Positions 44,321-52,919 of a stretch of DNA of 64,000 bases are shown piece by piece. Each line of letters opens with the position of its first letter. Within the stretch, counting starts at the first letter, position 1. This DNA is from Dyadobacter alkalitolerans DSM 23607 (GTDB lineage Bacteria; Bacteroidota; Bacteroidia; Cytophagales; Spirosomataceae): contig NZ_AUAS01000004.1 of the NCBI RefSeq assembly GCF_000428845.1, positions 372,001 through 436,000 on the forward strand, written 5' to 3'. The position numbers and the translations under genes were made by a program. Under the pieces are notes generated by a model. The model was not told the DNA's origin. It saw only the letters and a program-made list of their open reading frames with translations, and did not search any database.

Positions 44321-46063
44321 CTAATTTGTTTTTTCAACGGCTGCCCTGACTTTCGAAACTTCTTCAGCAGAAACGGCGCTGGCGGTGTTTCCAAAATTAC
44401 TGCGGATATGCGTCAGAACTTCTGCGATTTCTTCGTCTTTCAAAAAGCTGTGCTGGGGCATTACATTGTTATAGGATTGCCCTTTCACTACCAACGGCCC
44501 TTCCAGCCCTTTCAGCAATACTTTTATAAGGCGTTCCTTGTCTCCGGTTACCCATTCGGCCCCGCCCAAAGGTGGAAAACGCTGCATATCGCCCATGCCG
44601 TTTCGTTGATGACAGGCTGAGCAGTAAACGCTGTAAACCTTTCCTCCGGCAACGGGCTTATCCTTATCCAGGTTGTCGGCAACCTCCTCCGGCCTGCGGA
44701 TGTTGGACATGGATTTCCTTTTTTCCATTTTGACCAAAGCCGTTTTTGCAAATTTCTTTTTATCGCCTTTGTAAGTCACTTTCCAGATCTTCCCTTTTTC
44801 TGTTTCAGCAATGTAAAGCGCACCATCGGGACCAATCGCCAGGCCCATCGGACGAGAAACCGCGTCGCTCACATTCACAATCGGATCTACACCCGCAAAG
44901 CCGTCTGCGAAAATCTCATAATCGCCCGATGGCTGGCCGTTTTTAAAAGGAACAAATCCAATAAAATAGCTCGATTGCGGGTAAGGAGCGCGGTTTGTAG
45001 AGCCGTGGAATGCGATAAATGAGCCGTTTTTATAGCGTTCCGGAAAATGATTTCCCTGATAAAACAGAATGTCATTCGGCGCCCAGTGGCCAGGAAAACC
45101 GATCAGCGGTTTTTCATATTCGCCGCAGCGGCCCACCTCTTTTCCATCACCGCCATATTCAGGATTAAGGACTTTTTTGCCCTGCATTTGATCCCAATAA
45201 CAATAAGGCCAGCCTGCATGCGTGCCTTCTTTGATCCGTAAAAACTCCTCGGAAGGAAGCATAGCGCTTTGCCAGGGAGAAAAAAGCTGCGGGAACAGGC
45301 GCAATAAATCGTCCCGTCCGTGTTGCAATGCATATAAATTATTATCAGCAAAATTCCAATCCAGCGCCACCACACTCCGCAGGCCAGTCGCGAACTTCAC
45401 GCCGTCTTTCTGTAACTGTCCTTTCTTATTTGCGTCAAAACGCCAGATCCCGCCGTGATCTTCGAGGATCGGGCACGGATCGAGGCCGCTGGATGAGGGG
45501 ATGCGGTTATCATCCTGACAAGCATTGGAATTGGCGCCAAAGGGCACATACATAAATCCTTTGTCGTCGAATGTGACGGGCTTCGCAATGTGCTCGTGCA
45601 TGCCGTGCGCGTGGTCGTCAGTCAGGATTATTTCTTCCTCGCCGGCCGGAACAAGCTCGCCAGGGTTCAGTTTGTAACGCGAAACGATCAGTTCTGAACT
45701 GAAATAAAGATAACCTTTGTAAATGCGCATGGCAGTTCCGTAAACACCTTCACCGTCACGTCCACCAAAATGTTTAATAATGTCTGCACGGCCGTCGCCA
45801 TTGGTGTCGCGCAACGCAATCACGGATTTCCCTTTGCCGGAAAAACGCGCTTTTACATAAATATCACCATTGTCATTCACGGCAATGTGGCGTGCGCGGC
45901 CGGGCAGGCTGTCCACCACCACGGTTGCTTCAAAGCCATCCGGTAGGAACAGGCCGCCGTTTTTGTCATTAACCACACTGTTCTGCCGGTCACTCTTTTG
46001 GGTAAATCCCAATGCAAAAAGCAGCAGAAGCGAAGCTGAAAGTTTGAGAGAATGATAGCGCAT
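44321..46063 (-). CDS. PQQ dehydrogenase fused to cytochrome c
   Basis: A 580-residue exported protein with signal residues 1-21 (cleavage near GFTQ). The first 440 residues form a propeller related to L-sorbosone/glucose dehydrogenases (GKGKSVIALRDTNGDGRADI, VKFATGLRSVVALDWNFADN, EGTHAGWPYCYWDQMQGKKV). The C-terminal 110 residues are a cytochrome c domain with C481-x-x-C484-H485 (VYCSACHQRNGMGD) and Met ligand M535 (NNVMPQH). The fusion lets electrons pass internally from the sugar site to haem. The substrate is unknown. It follows the second amidohydrolase by 37 nt. Confidence 0.88.
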   Translation of the reverse strand: MRYHSLKLSASLLLLFALGFTQKSDRQNSVVNDKNGGLFLPDGFEATVVVDSLPGRARHIAVNDNGDIYVKARFSGKGKSVIALRDTNGDGRADIIKHFGGRDGEGVYGTAMRIYKGYLYFSSELIVSRYKLNPGELVPAGEEEIILTDDHAHGMHEHIAKPVTFDDKGFMYVPFGANSNACQDDNRIPSSSGLDPCPILEDHGGIWRFDANKKGQLQKDGVKFATGLRSVVALDWNFADNNLYALQHGRDDLLRLFPQLFSPWQSAMLPSEEFLRIKEGTHAGWPYCYWDQMQGKKVLNPEYGGDGKEVGRCGEYEKPLIGFPGHWAPNDILFYQGNHFPERYKNGSFIAFHGSTNRAPYPQSSYFIGFVPFKNGQPSGDYEIFADGFAGVDPIVNVSDAVSRPMGLAIGPDGALYIAETEKGKIWKVTYKGDKKKFAKTALVKMEKRKSMSNIRRPEEVADNLDKDKPVAGGKVYSVYCSACHQRNGMGDMQRFPPLGGAEWVTGDKERLIKVLLKGLEGPLVVKGQSYNNVMPQHSFLKDEEIAEVLTHIRSNFGNTASAVSAEEVSKVRAAVEKTN

Positions 46064-46100
46064 TATTTATAGAGGAGTTTAGGAATAACAGGGTCAGCAG

Positions 46101-47351
46101 CTATTTCAGATAGATCGGCTTGGCAATGCCATTGAGGTCGTAGACGATCTTGCCGCCCATGATGGTCATCTCGCATTCCAGCTTTTCTTTTCCTTCCATT
46201 TTATAACCGGTTTTATCATAAAAACCAAAATTGCCTTTGCGCATCGAAAATATGGCGACATCTGCAATGGCGTTCTCTGAAATGTGTCCCAGGTTTTCGC
46301 GTTTGATCACCTGCGCAGGTTCCCAGGTGCTGGCCTTGATTACCGAAGGCAGATCCATGCCCATCACATAAAATTTGGACATAATGCTCAGCATGTCCTT
46401 CATGGAGCCGTTCATGCTGCCCGTATGCAAATCGGTGCTGATGGTGTTCGGGAAAAAGCCTTGTTTGATGGCAGGAATAGCCTGTGAATAATTGAAGCTT
46501 GCGCCGCCGTAGCCGACGTCAAAAATAATCCCGCGCTTGCGCGCTTCGAGAACGAACGGGCGCACTTTCTGCGCTTTTTCATCCACGATGGTTTCTCTTA
46601 CATTGCCTTCCAGCAGAGTATATGCGTGTGTGAAAATGTCTCCGGGGCGAAGGTGTTTCAAAAACAATTCTTCCAATGGCAACGGCGGTGTGCTTCCGCC
46701 AAAATCGATCATAACAGGCATGTTAGACAGCTTGCCCGCCTTTACAGCATTATCGACCGGCTTCCAGTCATTGCCCATAAAATGTGCAACTTTGAAGCCT
46801 ACCACATCATTCTTATTTTTCAACGCGACGCCCGCAGCCAACTCTGGGTTCATGTCGCTGGTGTCTTGTTCCCAATTTCCACCACGCATGCCTTCGCCTA
46901 CAATGTTCAGGAAGGAAAGAACGCGCGTTTTGGAATTGAAAATAACATTCTTTTTAAACTCAGAAAACGAATCCCAACCTGCGCCGCCTGCGTCCACAAT
47001 GGTCGTGACGCCAACGCGGAAAGTGAAGCCGTCGGGTGGTAATGCAACCAAACCATTACTTAAATAATGGTCTGGTTGCGTTCCGAAAAACACATGTCCG
47101 TGAATATCAATGAGTCCGGGCGTGACATACATGCCTTTGGCATCCACAACCTGCCGGGCTTCCTTAGGGTCAATGTCCCTGGCAACCTTCTTGATCTTTC
47201 CCTCAAATATTCCCACATCCATGATCTGGTTGAGGTTATTTTTAGGGTCGATGACCGTTCCGCCTTTGATCAATATGCTGTAAGTCTGCGCGTTAACTGC
47301 GAGAGTTACACTGCATATCAGGAAAAGGATAAGCAGGGATCTGTGTTTCAT
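46101..47351 (-). CDS. Exported amidohydrolase/deacetylase metallohydrolase 2
   Basis: A 416-residue paralogue of the enzyme at 32808-34079, with signal residues 1-21 (cleavage near VNAQ). Metal ligands H84 and H86 (DIHGHVFF), Lys K187 (VGFKVAHF), H242 (FTHAYTL) and the Asp in ISTDLHTGS are visible. The strand-5 position again holds Asp (D216, VMIDFGGST) rather than His. The two share long identical segments such as PPDGFTFR and GEGMRGG, so they are duplicates that have diverged. It lies directly downstream of the PLP enzyme gene, a pairing also found in the EF0837/EF0838-type gene pairs of other phyla. Confidence 0.9.
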   Translation of the reverse strand: MKHRSLLILFLICSVTLAVNAQTYSILIKGGTVIDPKNNLNQIMDVGIFEGKIKKVARDIDPKEARQVVDAKGMYVTPGLIDIHGHVFFGTQPDHYLSNGLVALPPDGFTFRVGVTTIVDAGGAGWDSFSEFKKNVIFNSKTRVLSFLNIVGEGMRGGNWEQDTSDMNPELAAGVALKNKNDVVGFKVAHFMGNDWKPVDNAVKAGKLSNMPVMIDFGGSTPPLPLEELFLKHLRPGDIFTHAYTLLEGNVRETIVDEKAQKVRPFVLEARKRGIIFDVGYGGASFNYSQAIPAIKQGFFPNTISTDLHTGSMNGSMKDMLSIMSKFYVMGMDLPSVIKASTWEPAQVIKRENLGHISENAIADVAIFSMRKGNFGFYDKTGYKMEGKEKLECEMTIMGGKIVYDLNGIAKPIYLK

Positions 47352-47396
47352 TTTTTTATAGGGCTTAGGAATAGGTATTCTTGGTAATGCAAAATC

Positions 47397-48617
47397 TTAA
47401 ACAACCGCCTTTGACAATTCTTCTTTCAGGCGGGTGGCAACTATTTTTTCTTCCCCCGGTTTCAGGCACCAGGTTGTGATGGTTAATGTGTTGTTTTCGC
47501 CAGGCATGATCTCAATGGAAGGGTTGCCGTTCCGCATGTTTTCCTGCAACAATTTCACAGGCAGGCTTACTTTGGCAGCATCCCAGGAAATGCGGAGGGT
47601 AGGCGTATGGTTGCCAAGTTCCGGAGCAAATGTCTCGACATTGACACCAGCCACGCTTTTTGCTGCATTGCTGATCAGTGCCGCGCGGTCTTCCCACATT
47701 TTCCACTCCTTCTTGTGATCCATTTTTACGAACTTTTCCAAGGCCACATACATGCCCAGGATCTCCTCTTTATTCACCTTCATACCGCGCCCGATCGTAG
47801 AACCGCGTGGCGGCATGCTCAGTCTTGCAGCGTCGATCAAATGTTTTTTACCCATCAATATGCCTGCACTCTGCGGTCCGCGCATGGCTTTTCCGCCCGA
47901 AACGCACACCAGGTCAAAGCCCATATCATTGAACCGCCAAAGATTTTCAACAGGCGGCACATCCGCAGCCATGTCTATCATCGTAGCAATGCCATTTTTC
48001 TTTGCAATTTCCACCCATTGCTCATGCTTGATCTGCCCTTTGTCCGACTGGATATGCAGGAACCAAAGCAATGCAGTTTTTTCATTAATGGCCTTTTCCA
48101 ATTCTTCAACCGTCTCAACCTGGATAATTTTGCAACCTGTGTTGGTCAGCGCGTGGGAGTAGCCTATGTTATGGCCTTTCTGGATGATAACTTCGGATTT
48201 CATGCCCGTTCCTTCCAGATGCGGCAATGCTTCCACCCGCTTCTGATCCATTCCGGTAAGCACACCCGCAAGTCCTAATGTTAAGGCAGAAAAGCATCCG
48301 GCAGTAACCACCGCAGATTCGGCATGCGTTAATGCTGCAATTTTTTCACCAACCTTGGTCTGAACTTCGTCCAGCATCATGAAATTCTGGGCAGCGCCCT
48401 GTATCGTTTCTACAACTTCGTCCTGCATCAGCGAGCCGGTCATAGCCGTGTAGGTACCCGCAGCGTTGATAAAAGTTCGGATCCCCAGCTCTTTTACAAG
48501 GTTTCTGGCAGGCAGCTTAGCGGCGAAAGTTGCAGCTTCCGCACTGCCGTTTCCCAAAAATCCGCCGATAAGGGGCACAGCGGACAAGTGTTTGATTAAA
48601 TCTCTACGGTTTATCAT
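47397..48617 (-). CDS. Exported SelA/DgaE-like PLP-dependent ammonia-lyase
   Basis: A 406-residue fold-type I PLP enzyme. The N-terminal residues INRRDLIKHLSAVPLIGGFL form a Tat-type signal with cleavage near AEAA, so the folded holoenzyme is probably exported. The PLP lysine is K243 (CVSGGKAMRGPQSAG) and D215 (ATMIDMAADV) should hold the pyridine nitrogen. SelA/DgaE relatives deaminate D-glucosaminate-6-phosphate or similar 2-amino sugar acids to 2-keto-3-deoxy acids. The exact substrate is not determined. It is first in the downstream block: PLP lyase, amidohydrolase 2, PQQ-cytochrome fusion, cytochrome c, PQQ dehydrogenase, RidA. Confidence 0.88.
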   Translation of the reverse strand: MINRRDLIKHLSAVPLIGGFLGNGSAEAATFAAKLPARNLVKELGIRTFINAAGTYTAMTGSLMQDEVVETIQGAAQNFMMLDEVQTKVGEKIAALTHAESAVVTAGCFSALTLGLAGVLTGMDQKRVEALPHLEGTGMKSEVIIQKGHNIGYSHALTNTGCKIIQVETVEELEKAINEKTALLWFLHIQSDKGQIKHEQWVEIAKKNGIATMIDMAADVPPVENLWRFNDMGFDLVCVSGGKAMRGPQSAGILMGKKHLIDAARLSMPPRGSTIGRGMKVNKEEILGMYVALEKFVKMDHKKEWKMWEDRAALISNAAKSVAGVNVETFAPELGNHTPTLRISWDAAKVSLPVKLLQENMRNGNPSIEIMPGENNTLTITTWCLKPGEEKIVATRLKEELSKAVV

Positions 48618-48806
48618 GATATTGGAAAGGACTTGAAAAGTGATAAGGGCGTTAAAAATCTACGTTGAAAGCATCAACATATCAATGATGCAGGAAATGC
48701 ATGCTGATACTCTTTTTTGTAAGATTATTTTTTTTAATTATTGAAAATAAGAAAATAAACTTTGGTCAATGTAAATATTGACGCCCTTTTTATTCCGGCT
48801 CAATTC

Positions 48807-49907
48807 CTAATCGATAAAAAGCTGCTTTACACAAACGGGCGTAGGAATGCTGATCTCCTTGCTGGTATAAGTCAGCTGGCCTGTTTCTGTATTCCTTTTG
48901 AAGAATACCACATTATCATTGTCGCGATTGGTCACCAATACAAGCTCACCCTTCGCATCCACCAGGAAATTACGCGGGTGCTTTCCATGCGTTTCGGCGT
49001 GCCCGGAGATGGTTAGCTTGCCGGTTTTGGCATCTACTGCGTAAATAGCAAGGCTTTCATGTCCCCGATTGGAAGCGTACAGAAATTTGCCGTCCGGCGA
49101 GAAGTGAATATCAGCGGCAAAACTTTTTCCCGTAAAATCCGCAGGAAGCATCGTTACCCGCTCCATAGGCACAAGCGCGCCGGAATTCTTAACAATTTTG
49201 AAGGAGTTAACAGCCGAACCCAGCTCGCAGGCTGAGTAACCGAAATTGCCGTTGGGATGAATAGCAAAGTGACGCGGACCATCACCGGCTTTTACTTCTG
49301 CATAAGGAACGGCTCCAGGCGTGAGCTTACCCGTTTTAGGATCAACGCTGTAAACCATGATCTTATCGATGCCAAGATCCGAGGCGTAAATGTATTTGCC
49401 ATCTGCTGAGGGGATTACCGAGTGCATATGCGGCTTCTGGGACGCTGCACCTTTGTCCTGAATGCTGTCGGCCACTGCGCCGATTGTGCCGTCACTATTG
49501 ATGAGGTAAACGCCTAGTTGCCCGCTTCCGTAATTGGAAACATACAAAAACCGGCCTTTCGGATCTACGCTGACGTGGCAGGGGCCTTTGCCAAGCGACG
49601 GTTTGGAATTCATTGTTGTCAGTTTTCCGGCGGCGTCAATGGCATATGAAGAAACCGTGCTGTTACCTTCATTAGCCGTATACAGGAATTTTTTGTTAGG
49701 ATGAAATTCCAGGAATGAGGGGCTGTTTTTGTTCACCATTACCTGTATTTCTTTGAAAGACAGGTTGCTTCTATCAAATTCATACACATAAATGCCCTCA
49801 CCTTTTTGGGTGTAAGTGCCAATGTAAAGGATTTCTTTTCCGGATTTTTGTGCAAATGTCATGACTGCGGATAATAGGCAAATGAATGTTAAAATTGTAT
49901 TGCGCAT
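48807..49907 (-). CDS. Exported lactonase, 7-bladed beta-propeller family
   Basis: A 366-residue protein of the lactonase (6-phosphogluconolactonase, YbhE-like) family with signal residues 1-19 (cleavage near TFAQ). The propeller repeats are clear: FLYTANEGNSTVSSYAIDAAG, CHVSVDPKGRFLYVSNYGSG, PRHFAIHPNGNFGYSACELG and FSPDGKFLYASNRGHESLAI. Unlike the cytoplasmic enzyme it is exported, so it may open sugar lactones made by the PQQ dehydrogenases (inference). It lies 189 nt upstream of the PLP lyase gene on the same strand. Confidence 0.85.
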   Translation of the reverse strand: MRNTILTFICLLSAVMTFAQKSGKEILYIGTYTQKGEGIYVYEFDRSNLSFKEIQVMVNKNSPSFLEFHPNKKFLYTANEGNSTVSSYAIDAAGKLTTMNSKPSLGKGPCHVSVDPKGRFLYVSNYGSGQLGVYLINSDGTIGAVADSIQDKGAASQKPHMHSVIPSADGKYIYASDLGIDKIMVYSVDPKTGKLTPGAVPYAEVKAGDGPRHFAIHPNGNFGYSACELGSAVNSFKIVKNSGALVPMERVTMLPADFTGKSFAADIHFSPDGKFLYASNRGHESLAIYAVDAKTGKLTISGHAETHGKHPRNFLVDAKGELVLVTNRDNDNVVFFKRNTETGQLTYTSKEISIPTPVCVKQLFID

Positions 49908-49956
49908 GGTTCAGGAATTAAATGTTTGGATCAATGTTAGGTGTGGTAGCGACTTG

Positions 49957-50706
49957 CTATTCAAAAATCAAGGTGCCGAATTTGTTAAATTCGTGGAAGC
50001 TGCCGCCTGTTTTCTGCCACGAATAATAGGCAGTTTCTTCATCATAATCAATGCGGTAGAAGTTGCCGCGCCACTTGGTTCCGGACTTCGGTGCGGCTGT
50101 TACCATGGGGCTTATCAATGCATATGGAATAAAGAATTCGGCTTTCCAGCCCTCGACTGATGCCATGCTCTTCTTTTGGCCGCCTTGTGCACTGGTGGCA
50201 TGTTGTACGCGGTTGCGGTCTGTGTAATGCCAGGCTTTCCATCCTTCTGTCCGGCCTTTTATATTGGCAATAATGATGGGAAGTTCGTAATCCAATGGTG
50301 AAAGCTCGTATTCCAGATAAATGGGCACTGAGGTGTCCGGCCAGAGAAAAACTTCCACAACATCCTCTTTAAACAGCAAACCATAATCCTCCATAATGGT
50401 CGCAGTCAGTTTTTTATCGGTGCAGTCGAAGAGGAAATACATTCCTTTTTCGGAGTAAAGGATTTTTACTTTGGTGGGAAATTGTTTTCCCGGCGCGGGC
50501 TGGTTCGGGCCTTTCTGGACCGTGATGTCAAAAGCCTTTGCAGTGGCCCAGTTTGCAGCACTGCCTTGCCCGTCTATTTTAAAGTCGGTGGTTTTCTTGA
50601 TCACCATGGAGGAATCCGGGATTGCGGCATGCGCCTCGGCGCGCGGAGCAATGGCGCCCGTCAAAATGCCCGCCCACAGAAAAAAGGGGACGATTTTTTT
50701 CAACAT
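49957..50706 (-). CDS. Exported CBM9-like carbohydrate-binding protein
   Basis: A 249-residue protein with a signal peptide (residues 1-25, cleavage near AEAHA). The domain matches the CBM9/DOMON-type sugar-binding fold found in Bacteroidota glycan proteins: DFKIDGQGSAANWATAKAFD, VKILYSEKGMYFLFDCTDK, DVVEVFLWPDTSVPIYLEYE and VEGWKAEFFIPYALI. No catalytic domain is attached. It lies 49 nt upstream of the lactonase, same strand, so the two may be co-transcribed. Confidence 0.8.
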   Translation of the reverse strand: MLKKIVPFFLWAGILTGAIAPRAEAHAAIPDSSMVIKKTTDFKIDGQGSAANWATAKAFDITVQKGPNQPAPGKQFPTKVKILYSEKGMYFLFDCTDKKLTATIMEDYGLLFKEDVVEVFLWPDTSVPIYLEYELSPLDYELPIIIANIKGRTEGWKAWHYTDRNRVQHATSAQGGQKKSMASVEGWKAEFFIPYALISPMVTAAPKSGTKWRGNFYRIDYDEETAYYSWQKTGGSFHEFNKFGTLIFE

Positions 50707-50895
50707 TATTTTATGGTTTAGGAATGGAATAGGGGCTGCGGGAAGCAGGTTCCGGCAATTTCCTCAGGTTTTTAGATATTACCAAATGATTATTTTCCGT
50801 AAGTGCCCGATTTTCCAGGCTGCGGCACGCTTTGGAATGATTATTTAACAAATGGCACATATCATTCAACTGAAAACCATTTAACTTTTAACATT

Positions 50896-51198
50896 ATGAT
50901 ACGCGAACGAGGAGAACCCGCAATAGCAGATACCAGCAAACCCATTCTGGAAGCACCGGTAGTTCCGGACTTTCCAACAAATACGCAGAAAACCCGCGCA
51001 GTAGCCGATGATCCGGACTTGGTGGGCGGTAATGATGACGACGATCTGGATGGCGACGACGATGCAGATGATGTTCTGCCACAAGATGTCCTGGACGACG
51101 ATGATGACAGCCTGCTCGATGACGAAGAGCCTGTAATCATTGACGGGGACGAGATTATCGACCGTGAAGATGACGATGAGGACGACGACGTTTTATAA
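50896..51198 (+). CDS. Asp-rich small acidic protein
   Basis: A 100-residue protein. The first 40 residues are ordinary and Pro-rich (EAPVVPDFP); residues 46-99 are dominated by Asp, with several runs of three to five, giving an extremely low predicted isoelectric point. It starts at the ATG at 50896; upstream codons in the same frame fall in the divergent intergenic region. No family is recognised. Such tails bind divalent cations or act as DNA mimics or chaperone-like proteins; none of these can be chosen from sequence. A strong terminator follows. Confidence 0.65.
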   Translation: MIRERGEPAIADTSKPILEAPVVPDFPTNTQKTRAVADDPDLVGGNDDDDLDGDDDADDVLPQDVLDDDDDSLLDDEEPVIIDGDEIIDREDDDEDDDVL

Positions 51199-51231
51199 CG
51201 ATCTGTCCAATAAATTGATTTAAATAAATAT

Positions 51232-51260
51232 AGCCTCTGGATTTACCCAGGGGCTTTTTT
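51232..51260 (+). terminator. Rho-independent terminator after the acidic protein gene
   Basis: AGCCTCTGG pairs with CCCAGGGGCT around an ATTTA loop and is followed by TTTTTTATTT. Confidence 0.85.
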
Positions 51261-51346
51261 ATTTAAATAATGAGTAATGATATCCGTCCCAAGGCTTTTC
51301 CAGCTAATTCAGGAAGAATATCTTATCCTCACCTTTACCTAAACCC

Positions 51347-52882
51347 ATGCAGTCCACAGACAAAAATGTTTCCCAAAGCATTACCCAGGTAATCGCTGCT
51401 TCTTCTCTTGGTACATTAATTGAATGGTATGATTTCTACATTTTTGGCAGCCTGGCCGTTATCATCGGGCAGCAACTTTTTCCCAGCGACGCAGGCGCAT
51501 CGGCCTTAATCAACACATTGGCCATCTTCGCCGCCGGCTTCATTGTACGGCCATTCGGTGCATTGGTTTTTGGCCGGTTAGGCGATCTCATTGGCCGAAA
51601 ATATACATTTCTGCTGACCCTCGTTCTCATGGGCGGTTCCACTTTTCTGATTGGATTGATTCCCTCATATTCAAGCATTGGGTATGCAGCTCCGATTCTG
51701 GTTTTGATCCTGAGACTGGTGCAGGGCCTTGCGCTGGGAGGTGAGTATGGCGGCGCGGCCACTTATGTAGCTGAGCACGCGCCGGTTGGCAGAAGAGGAT
51801 TTTTTACGAGCTGGATCCAGACCACGGCAACATTGGGCTTGTTTCTCTCTTTGGGTGTTATCGTGCTCACCAAGAACATATTAGGCGCCGAAGCATTTGC
51901 GGACTGGGGCTGGCGGATTCCATTCCTGGTGTCGATATTGCTGGTGGGCGTTTCGATCTATATCCGCATGAAAATGCATGAATCCCCTGTTTTCACCAAA
52001 CTGAAAGCGGAGGGTAAGGTTTCTGCCAATCCTCTAAAAGAGAGTTTTCAGAAGAAAGCGAATTTCAAAATGGTGTTGCTGGCATTATTCGGGGCCACAA
52101 TGGGGCAGGGGGTGATCTGGTATACCGGCCAGTTTTATGCCCAATCATTTTTGGAAAATACTTGCAAGCTGGATTTTAATGAATCGCGTTATGTGCTGCT
52201 TTGGGCCATTTTATTTGCGACCCCGTTCTTTGTTGTGTTTGGTTCGTGGAGCGATAAAGTAGGGAGGAAATGGATCATGCTTACCGGAATGCTGCTGGGT
52301 GTGATCTGCTATCGTCCTATCTACCAATATTTTATTGACGCAACCAATGTAAAGGAATTCCAGAAGACAGAGTTGAAAAGCGCTTCTGATCCGGTTGTCG
52401 AAAGGACTTTACTGAACGATACCAAGGATTCGCTGATCACAACCACCGTATTCAAGACACTCAACAACGGAATGACGTTTAAGGAAGCAAAAGTCGTGAT
52501 CATTCCCGACGAGGTGCTGGCACCATTGCCCGAACCGCAAACGGTGATCAAAGACGTGACGCTTTCGGGTTCCTCCTACATGATCATTATCGCGCTGGTT
52601 TTCTTCCAGGTTTTGCTGGTAACAATGGTTTACGGGCCTATTGCGGCATTTTTGGTTGAATTGTTTCCTACCAAGATCCGCTACACTTCCATGTCGCTTC
52701 CTTACCATATTGGAAATGGGGTTTTCGGAGGACTGGTGCCGTTTATCGCCACATTGGTTGCATCGTTCAGCGGCTCTACGCCATTATCCGGACTTTGGTA
52801 TCCGATCGGCATTGCGGCACTTTCCTTTGTCATCGGGGCGGTTTACATTAATAATAAGGGAGATGAGAACGTTGCGGATTGA
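51347..52882 (+). CDS. MHS-family MFS transporter (ProP/KgtP-like)
   Basis: An inner-membrane proton symporter with 12 predicted helices and 511 residues. The family signature is present: GTLIEWYDFYIFG, then RPFGALVFGRLGDLIGRKY between helices 2 and 3, and RLVQGLALGGEYGGAATYVAEH in helix 4-5. It differs from the usual 430-450 residues by an inserted soluble loop of about 75 residues (about 325-400, YFIDATNVKEFQKTELKS to EPQTVIKDVTLSG) in the second half. The family carries small carboxylates, betaines or amino acids. A small membrane protein gene follows after 37 nt. Confidence 0.88.
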   Translation: MQSTDKNVSQSITQVIAASSLGTLIEWYDFYIFGSLAVIIGQQLFPSDAGASALINTLAIFAAGFIVRPFGALVFGRLGDLIGRKYTFLLTLVLMGGSTFLIGLIPSYSSIGYAAPILVLILRLVQGLALGGEYGGAATYVAEHAPVGRRGFFTSWIQTTATLGLFLSLGVIVLTKNILGAEAFADWGWRIPFLVSILLVGVSIYIRMKMHESPVFTKLKAEGKVSANPLKESFQKKANFKMVLLALFGATMGQGVIWYTGQFYAQSFLENTCKLDFNESRYVLLWAILFATPFFVVFGSWSDKVGRKWIMLTGMLLGVICYRPIYQYFIDATNVKEFQKTELKSASDPVVERTLLNDTKDSLITTTVFKTLNNGMTFKEAKVVIIPDEVLAPLPEPQTVIKDVTLSGSSYMIIIALVFFQVLLVTMVYGPIAAFLVELFPTKIRYTSMSLPYHIGNGVFGGLVPFIATLVASFSGSTPLSGLWYPIGIAALSFVIGAVYINNKGDENVAD

Positions 52883-52919
52883 GTTTTGATTTGTAAAAAA
52901 TATTTTAAAATAGGTTAAT

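Noticed and set aside
47607..48278. 223-codon plus-strand ORF opposite the PLP lyase gene
   Set aside because: Antisense to a well-supported enzyme; rich in His, Cys and Phe as expected of a shadow frame.
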